From Acidobacteriota bacterium (GTDB taxonomy: Bacteria; Acidobacteriota; Blastocatellia; RBC074), in contig JABFSD010000308.1 in assembly GCA_013140935.1 (NCBI GenBank), positions 1 to 5,813 of the forward strand: 5,813 nt of DNA. Direction: 5' to 3'. The notes under the pieces are model-generated. The model was not told the DNA's origin and did no database searches. It saw only the letters and a list, made by a program, of their open reading frames with translations. Shown one piece after another: positions 1 to 5,813 of the stretch. Every line of letters begins with the position of its first letter. The stretch's first letter is position 1. The position numbers and the translations under genes are program-made.

Positions 1-2056
1 CATTACGCTGCGTCGCTGAGGTACCGCCGATGACGTTGTTAGACGACCCGCTGATGCTAATGCCCGAATTGCTATTGCCCAGTGGCATTGTGCCCGTGGC
101 GTCAGTGCCGATGTAACAATTTTCGATGGAACTACCGTTCGAGCCACTTAACACCACGCCGTTGCCAAACCGGTTGATGACCAGGCTTTTTAGTGCGCTG
201 CCGTCCGCCCCTTGATACAAATACAGTCCACTTCCGGTAATCGCCGCACCGTTCAACTCGATACGCGTTGCGCCACCGGTATTCCCTTTGATCGTGAGCG
301 GTTCGGTAATCAAGGGCAAAGAATCACCCGTGACGTTGATGGTTGGCGTTCCCGTTCCCACGTTGAATTCAATCGTCGTCATGCCCACCGTTCCCGCTGG
401 GCATTCGTTGACCGCCGTATTGGTGTTCGCCGCTTGAATGGCTTCGCGCAAGCTACAAAAGCCGTCAGCCGCTACGGTGTCGGCGGTCGTGTTGACCGTG
501 ATAATCGGAGAGAGCGCAATCGTGACATTGACGCTGAAACCCGCCGTCGCGCTGGCACCGCCGCCATCTGTGACCTGCAACTGAATCGTGTTGATTCCCA
601 ACGCTGCGGTCGCGTCAGCCGCGATCGTGGCGGTAATCACGCCGTTCGCGTTGTTGATCGTTCCCAACGTAAGGCCCGTGGGGACGTTCGTTGCCGTCAC
701 GGTCAAGCTGCCTGCCGCAGTCTCAACATCATTGACCGTCCCCAGGTTTGCCACGGCTGCCGCTGCGCCGCGTTCTCGCGTAACGAGTCCGCCCGAAAAA
801 ATCGTCGGTGACGTATTGGCCGCCGCATTCACCGTCAGCGTGTATGGCTGTTCGCCGTAACAATTATTGTTCGTCGAAAAAAAGCCCATGTTGAAACCGG
901 TCGCCCTCACGGTGAACGTGAAGGTGCCGGTTTCAGTGGGCGTCCCCTGTAATTTGGCGGAGAGATCGAACACAAAAGAACCGGTAGCGGGATTAACCAG
1001 GCTTAGTCCGAGAGGCAGGTTGCCAATGACTGAGTAATTGTAAGGAGGGGGAGAGAAAAGGTAATTCGAAGGATGAGGGGGAGCCGCGAGAAATGATTGT
1101 GCGGCATAGGGCTGATTCAACGTGGCATTGGGCAGCGTCGTGGAAAGCGGTTGGGGAAAAGTTATGGTCGGGCAAGTCACTGTCATCATGAAAGTTTGAT
1201 CAACCGTGCAACCGAATTGATCGGTTGCACGCACCGTGAACGTATAAGGGCCGGTATGAGACAGAAAGGTAGCCGAGGTAGCAGGGCCAATTGAGGTCGT
1301 CGTCGCCAACACCCACGTCGCTTGAAGTCCCGGTGGCGGTGTGAGTGGCGGCGCATAGCCCTGCGCATAAACCGACAGCCCGGGCGGCAACGCGGTGGCA
1401 TTCACCGCCGCCATCGTATAAACACCCGCCCCGCCGCTCAGGCTCAACGTAGTCGTAAACGTACTACCCACTGTGGCCGTGGCTGGCACGGGCACCGAAG
1501 TTGAAAGTGTGAGGGCCGGACAGGTGACGGTCATCGTATAAGGCTGCGTGGCGACGCAACCATTCGCATCCGTCACTTGAATCGTGAAATTGAACGTGCC
1601 GGTTTGCCGCAAGCCGTTCGGCGGATTGATGGCGAGGAATTGCTGGGTGCCGAGACTGTAATTTGGGGGGAAAGTGAAATCAGTATAGAGCGATAGCCCT
1701 TGCGGCAGCGTGCCGCTAAGTAAGCTGAACGAATAAGGTGCCGTGCCGCCGCTGGCGCTGAGTTGGGCCGTGAAATTCGTGCCGGTCGTGGCATTGGATG
1801 GCACCGGTACAGACGTGCTGATCGTAAGCGTAGGATTGGGAACCGGGCACGCAACTTTAGCCGCGCGATTCGCAGGTGCAGCAGTGAGACGAAAACTTTT
1901 TTGCAGTTCGCTCAATGGCTGCCAGCCGATCGCGCGCGCTTTCACGGCGAACGAAGTAGCACAGACTAAGAGCAGCGCCGAGGCCGATAAAACGACGAGC
2001 CAATGGCGGAAGGATAGATGCCGCAATGATCGAATAGCTTGAAATAACGAACGCAT
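1..2056 (-). CDS. Secreted Ig-like / CSLREA / beta-helix repeat protein (N-terminal part, runs off window)
   Basis: Reading the minus strand from the ATG at 2056-2054 gives 685 codons without a stop, so the 3' end lies beyond base 1. Residues 1-42 look like a long Sec signal: an Arg-rich start, a hydrophobic core WLVVLSASALLLVCA, and possible cleavage after A37 or A42. Three Ig-like (He_PIG-type) domains follow at about 75-179, 180-295 and 296-410, each opening with a 'CP..T(L/I)T' strand. Residues 415-513 form a fourth cadherin/Ig-like domain with 'LQVTDGGGASATAGF'. A CSLREA segment (CSLREAIQAANTN, 534-546) leads into a right-handed beta-helix with 'NCYIGTDATGT' and 'SSNNVIGGTS' (646-680). 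Proteins of this build are exported or surface-exposed and often carry a C-terminal sorting domain, which would lie outside the window. The substrate or partner is unknown; adhesion, matrix or carbohydrate binding is inference. The start is supported by AGGAG nine bases upstream. Confidence 0.88.
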   Translation of the reverse strand, partial: MRSLFQAIRSLRHLSFRHWLVVLSASALLLVCATSFAVKARAIGWQPLSELQKSFRLTAAPANRAAKVACPVPNPTLTISTSVPVPSNATTGTNFTAQLSASGGTAPYSFSLLSGTLPQGLSLYTDFTFPPNYSLGTQQFLAINPPNGLRQTGTFNFTIQVTDANGCVATQPYTMTVTCPALTLSTSVPVPATATVGSTFTTTLSLSGGAGVYTMAAVNATALPPGLSVYAQGYAPPLTPPPGLQATWVLATTTSIGPATSATFLSHTGPYTFTVRATDQFGCTVDQTFMMTVTCPTITFPQPLSTTLPNATLNQPYAAQSFLAAPPHPSNYLFSPPPYNYSVIGNLPLGLSLVNPATGSFVFDLSAKLQGTPTETGTFTFTVRATGFNMGFFSTNNNCYGEQPYTLTVNAAANTSPTIFSGGLVTRERGAAAAVANLGTVNDVETAAGSLTVTATNVPTGLTLGTINNANGVITATIAADATAALGINTIQLQVTDGGGASATAGFSVNVTIALSPIITVNTTADTVAADGFCSLREAIQAANTNTAVNECPAGTVGMTTIEFNVGTGTPTINVTGDSLPLITEPLTIKGNTGGATRIELNGAAITGSGLYLYQGADGSALKSLVINRFGNGVVLSGSNGSSIENCYIGTDATGTMPLGNSNSGISISGSSNNVIGGTSATQRN
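377..505 (-). other. CSLREA domain segment
   Basis: Residues 518-560 of the secreted protein read 'PIITVNTTADTVAADG' and then the CSLREA signature at bases 457-437. This motif is a known family marker that sits at the front of parallel beta-helix regions in large exported bacterial proteins. What follows here ('TIEFNVGTGTPTINV', 'PLITEPLTIKGNT') is the usual first rungs of such a helix. The molecular role of the CSLREA motif itself is not established. Confidence 0.8.
827..1834 (-). repeat. Three tandem Ig-like (He_PIG-type) domain repeats
   Basis: Three diverged protein-level repeats of about 105-116 residues lie within the secreted protein. Repeats 1 and 2 open almost identically ('STSVPVPSNATTGT' and 'STSVPVPATATVGS'), and all three contain 'LP.GLS' followed by '(T/G)GTFNFT'- or 'GPYTFTV'-like strands and a 'YT(M/L)TV' end. 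Repeat 3 keeps the family-typical 'GTPTETGTFTFTV'. Repeats 1 and 2 carry longer Pro/aromatic inserts instead. The DNA has diverged well beyond the protein, so these are old duplications rather than recent slippage. Confidence 0.75.
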
Positions 2057-2065
2057 GATGTGTGT

Positions 2066-2070
2066 CTCCT
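2066..2070 (-). promoter_or_regulatory. Ribosome binding site of the secreted repeat protein
   Basis: AGGAG on the minus strand, nine bases before the ATG at 2056. It fixes the start of the gene and places the signal peptide in frame. Confidence 0.7.
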
Positions 2071-2085
2071 CGAAAAGGCGCGCGC

Positions 2086-2102
2086 CGTGCCAGACGGGCA
2101 CG
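2086..2102 (-). other. Leader hairpin before the secreted protein gene
   Basis: Perfect 6-bp inverted repeat (CGTGCC / GGCACG) with a 5-base loop, lying 15 bases upstream of the AGGAG ribosome binding site. It could form in the mRNA leader and affect stability or translation. With six pairs it could also be chance in GC-rich DNA. Confidence 0.35.
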
Positions 2103-2183
2103 CCGGTAAATGGCGTTATGTGATGATTAGCGTGCTGAACTTGCCGTTCGCACCTTAGCCAAAAGCATTCGTTGCTAACGTGT

Positions 2184-2198
2184 CACTTTCGGAAAGTG
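2184..2198. promoter_or_regulatory. Candidate operator, 15-bp palindrome
   Basis: CACTTTCGGAAAGTG is a perfect dyad of two 7-base arms around one central G, lying 128 bases upstream of the start of the secreted protein gene. Odd-centred 7-1-7 dyads are typical of dimeric transcription factor sites. The one-base centre makes it a poor RNA hairpin, although a 6-bp stem with a CGG loop is possible. The binding protein is unknown; the LuxR-type regulator encoded next door is a candidate only by position. Confidence 0.4.
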
Positions 2199-2286
2199 CG
2201 AGCTGCTCAAAAAAGAAATTCCGCGCAGAGAAAGCCGTAGGGAAAAGCCGAAAATTATGAAATTGCGCCAAGAACACCGAAGCCCC

Positions 2287-2313
2287 AAGGCATGGATGCC
2301 GGGACCATGCCTT
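2287..2313. repeat. Perfect 9-bp inverted repeat
   Basis: AAGGCATGG (2287-2295) and CCATGCCTT (2305-2313) are exact reverse complements around a 9-base loop. It lies between the regulator's stop and the next gene's start and has no T-run on either side, so it is not a standard intrinsic terminator. It may be part of a structured leader or a repeat element. Confidence 0.5.
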
Positions 2314-2325
2314 ATCCAACACCAG

Positions 2326-2356
2326 CCGCAGCATAGCGAACCCCGATTCGCTGCGG
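2326..2356. repeat. 7-bp inverted repeat with an alternative overlapping stem
   Basis: CCGCAGC (2326-2332) pairs with GCTGCGG (2350-2356) across 17 bases. Inside it, AGCGAA (2335-2340) can pair with TTCGCT (2347-2352), which uses part of the same right arm, so the two stems exclude each other. The geometry resembles a switchable RNA element, but no ligand or known riboswitch motif is recognisable. Confidence 0.4.
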
Positions 2357-2357
2357 T

Positions 2358-2379
2358 ATCACATAAAGATGTGATTTTT
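2358..2379 (+). terminator. Weak intrinsic-terminator-like hairpin with T-run (plus direction)
   Basis: ATCACAT (2358-2364), AAAG loop, ATGTGAT (2369-2375), then a T-run to 2379. The stem is perfect but AT-rich. In the plus direction it has the hairpin-plus-T architecture of a terminator, although no plus-strand gene precedes it. In the minus direction it begins 12 bases after the regulator's stop, but the T-run is then an A-run before the stem, so it would terminate that gene poorly. It may simply be a 3' stabilising hairpin of the regulator mRNA. Confidence 0.35.
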
Positions 2380-2387
2380 GCGTCGCC

Positions 2388-3041
2388 TCAACACAATTCG
2401 TAACGCAAGGCATAAGCGACCGCTTGCGCTGCACTGTTTACGCCGAGCTTTTTGTATACGCTCTTGATGTGCGAGCGCGCCGTATCCAGGCTGATGCCGA
2501 GTTGCGCTGCTGCGAGTTGATAAGACAGGCCGCGCACCAGACAACACAGCACGTCGCGTTCACGCTGGGTCAGCAAAACGGGAGTGGCGCTGAGTCTGAA
2601 AGCGGTGTCTTTGGTTGCGCGCAACCAATCCACCACCGTCGTAGCCGCCGCCGCGCGCAATGACGTATCGGCTTCGAGCAAGGCGAGCAATTGAGGGGCG
2701 GCGGATGGATAAGAGAGAAAGCCGTCAACGCCCGCTTGCAACGCGGGCAACAGTACGGCGGGGTCAGGCGTATGAACCAGCCCTAAAATGATCAAGTGGC
2801 GCACGCGCAGTTTCACTTGCCGCAAGGCGCGTAAATCCTGCGCGTGCGCTTCATTGAGGCCGAGCAACGCAAATTCACATTGCGACAACGCCCGCCGCGT
2901 CGCCCTTTCACGCAAGGCGGTTTCTAATTCCATCACGCTCGCGTAATCAGCCACGAGCTTGACGCCGCTCACCGTCCTCAACGTCATTCCGAGACGCCGC
3001 GATAGGGCGGGATTCGACTCGATCAAGGCAAACGGCAGCAT
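2388..3041 (-). CDS. LuxR/NarL-type transcriptional regulator with degenerate receiver domain
   Basis: A 217-residue protein with the length and order of a NarL/FixJ-type response regulator: a receiver-like domain (about 3-122), a linker (about 125-153), and a LuxR/GerE helix-turn-helix (about 155-212). The DNA-binding part is canonical: 'LTQRERDVL', 'GLSYQLAAAQLGIS', 'TARSHIKSVYKKLGV'. The receiver keeps the fold cues ('FALIESNP', 'ALQAGVDGFL') but not the phosphorylation chemistry. The acidic pair is E8-S9, the usual acceptor Asp in 'DL' is G61, the Thr is G87, and the Lys is Y111. It is therefore likely an aspartate-less receiver that works without phosphotransfer. No histidine kinase lies beside it. 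It probably binds DNA in the cytoplasm as a dimer; targets are unknown. The ATG at 3041 has only a weak purine-rich stretch upstream (AAGGA, about 20 bases away), so the start is less certain than the family assignment. Confidence 0.88.
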   Translation of the reverse strand: MLPFALIESNPALSRRLGMTLRTVSGVKLVADYASVMELETALRERATRRALSQCEFALLGLNEAHAQDLRALRQVKLRVRHLIILGLVHTPDPAVLLPALQAGVDGFLSYPSAAPQLLALLEADTSLRAAAATTVVDWLRATKDTAFRLSATPVLLTQRERDVLCCLVRGLSYQLAAAQLGISLDTARSHIKSVYKKLGVNSAAQAVAYALRYELC

Positions 3042-3079
3042 GGGACTACCACCATCAATCCTTTCGTCGTTGTCTCTAA

Positions 3080-3108
3080 CAATCGTATGAAGGTTTCGCG
3101 CACGATTG
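3080..3108. promoter_or_regulatory. Inverted repeat in the regulator's leader/promoter
   Basis: CAATCGT (3080-3086) and ACGATTG (3102-3108) are exact reverse complements separated by 15 bases, ending 39 bases before the regulator's ATG. They could be two half-sites for a dimeric regulator, such as autoregulation by the LuxR-type protein, or an mRNA stem. There is no direct evidence for either. Confidence 0.35.
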
Positions 3109-3144
3109 AGACCTTATGCCAAGCTGGCTGGGCGTACCGTGTTA

Positions 3145-3161
3145 TTTTCAGACAGTGAAAA
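3145..3161. promoter_or_regulatory. Candidate operator dyad upstream of the regulator
   Basis: TTTTCA (3145-3150) and TGAAAA (3156-3161) form a perfect 6-base dyad around a 5-base spacer, about 104-120 bases upstream of the regulator start. Size and AT-rich arms suit a transcription factor site in a promoter. No factor can be named. Confidence 0.3.
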
Positions 3162-3432
3162 CCGGCGAGAAAAATATGGAGTAAAGCTGGGTTACTGATC
3201 TTATACGGTGAGAATGGTAGAGATTTGGTTGACTCAAAAGTCTTCCGTACGATCTGTCGCCGTTGCTCAGCGACAAGATGAAAGGCTGGAAAGGGAAGCT
3301 ATTGTCGGCTGGTACTGGGTGGTATCTTCGTTCGCCCCACTGGTTGAGAAATGGTTCTGAGGCAGGAAAAAGCGGAGACGGGAATTCTCAATACGGCTAC
3401 GTAGGCAATGCCATTCGTGCTCAGGTTCAGAC

Positions 3433-3469
3433 AGCCGGACGCGCTTCAGGCATGGAAGCGCGTCCGGCT
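3433..3469 (-). terminator. Perfect 15-bp stem-loop directly after katG
   Basis: AGCCGGACGCGCTTC (3433-3447) and its exact reverse complement (3455-3469) enclose a 7-base loop, starting six bases after the katG TAA. The stem is long, GC-rich and mismatch-free, so it should form in the katG mRNA 3' end. No T-run follows on the minus strand, so it is an imperfect intrinsic terminator. It may act as an mRNA 3' stabiliser, or be one copy of a repetitive extragenic palindrome. Confidence 0.6.
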
Positions 3470-3475
3470 TCAGCC

Positions 3476-5767
<2,292 letters not shown>

Positions 5768-5778
5768 TTATCTTGTGT

Positions 5779-5793
5779 TTAGATTAAGTCTAA
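5779..5793. promoter_or_regulatory. PerR/Fur-like dyad upstream of katG
   Basis: The plus strand reads TTAGATTAAGTCTAA: perfect 5-base arms TTAGA / TCTAA around five bases. Aligned as a 7-1-7 box it matches the B. subtilis-type PerR consensus (TTATAATNATTATAA) at 10 of 14 arm positions. It lies 71-86 bases before the katG start, where a repressor site would be expected. A further TTAGAA half-site lies just upstream on the minus strand (5805-5810). PerR/Fur-family control of katG genes is well known in other bacteria; here it is inferred from the motif alone. Confidence 0.45.
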
Positions 5794-5813
5794 TTACAGT
5801 ATTGTTCTAAATG

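Larger units (their letters stand above)
2057..2387. other. Intergenic region between regulator and secreted protein gene
   Basis: About 331 bases with no supported gene. It contains the leader and ribosome binding site of the downstream gene, a 7-1-7 palindrome at 2184-2198, and three successive inverted repeats at 2287-2313, 2326-2356 and 2358-2375. On the minus strand a CATAAT (complement of 2254-2259) resembles a -10 box, but no good -35 box sits 16-18 bases before it, so I do not call a promoter. Confidence 0.6.
3042..3475. other. Gene-free region between katG and the regulator
   Basis: About 434 bases. Open frames exist on both strands (about 3263-3577 plus, 3267-3518 minus), but each runs into katG antisense or in a shifted frame, lacks a ribosome binding site, and shows no family-like sequence. 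The supported contents are the post-katG stem-loop (3433-3469), a 6-bp inverted repeat TGTCGC / GCGACA (3255-3260, 3270-3275), and two dyads in the regulator's upstream region. No promoter with both boxes is convincing. Confidence 0.6.

Noticed and set aside
20..97. Possible lipoprotein signal in the secreted protein (LLLVCA)
   Set aside because: The residue before the Cys is Val, not Gly/Ala/Ser, so it does not fit a lipobox; it also actually lies at residues 28-33 near base 1975, not here. An ordinary Sec signal fits better.
212..860. Plus-strand open frames of 199 and 90 residues
   Set aside because: They lie antisense to the continuous secreted-protein frame, are rich in Arg/His or low-complexity Ala/Val, lack a ribosome binding site and show no family features.
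2254..2259. Possible -10 box (CATAAT on the minus strand) for the secreted protein gene
   Set aside because: No reasonable -35 box at 16-18 bases; a single hexamer is not enough to call a promoter.
2326..2356. Known riboswitch in the hairpin cluster
   Set aside because: Mutually exclusive stems are suggestive, but no conserved core of a known riboswitch class can be recognised.

Overview
The window suggests a moderately GC-rich, free-living Gram-negative-type bacterium. The best guess is an Acidobacteriota, Blastocatellia-like genome. This rests on the style of the secreted repeat protein (tandem He_PIG-type Ig-like domains with a 'DANGC...YTMTVTCP' cadence, then a CSLREA segment and an 'YIGTDATGT' beta-helix) and on an exported catalase-peroxidase. 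It is an inference from family style, not a database match.

Layout: all three supported genes lie on the minus strand, so the biological reading order is right to left. From 5813 down: (i) a leader with a PerR/Fur-like dyad and a small hairpin; (ii) katG (5707-3476), a full-length bifunctional catalase-peroxidase with a Sec signal peptide, hence probably periplasmic; (iii) a perfect 15-bp stem-loop directly after its stop; (iv) about 434 bases without a convincing gene but with several dyads; (v) a 217-aa LuxR-type regulator (3041-2388) whose receiver-like domain has lost the phosphorylation residues; (vi) a 331-base intergenic region with a 7-1-7 palindrome and a run of three hairpins; (vii) the first 685 codons of a large secreted Ig-like/beta-helix protein (2056 to beyond base 1). 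The last gene is open through the window edge and spans the whole left third, where the apparent plus-strand ORFs are shadows.

The gaps (331 and 434 bases) and the leader-type signals before each gene argue for three separate transcription units rather than an operon. katG most likely handles peroxide in the periplasm, possibly under a peroxide- or iron-responsive repressor. The regulator sits directly upstream of the adhesin-like gene and could control it or itself, but nothing in the sequence proves this. I see no RNA gene, CRISPR array, transposase or phage gene, and no evidence for a new multi-gene system. The most notable points are the aspartate-less receiver, the cysteine pair and NANAG duplication in the exported KatG, the PerR-like dyad before katG, and the hairpin cluster at 2287-2379.
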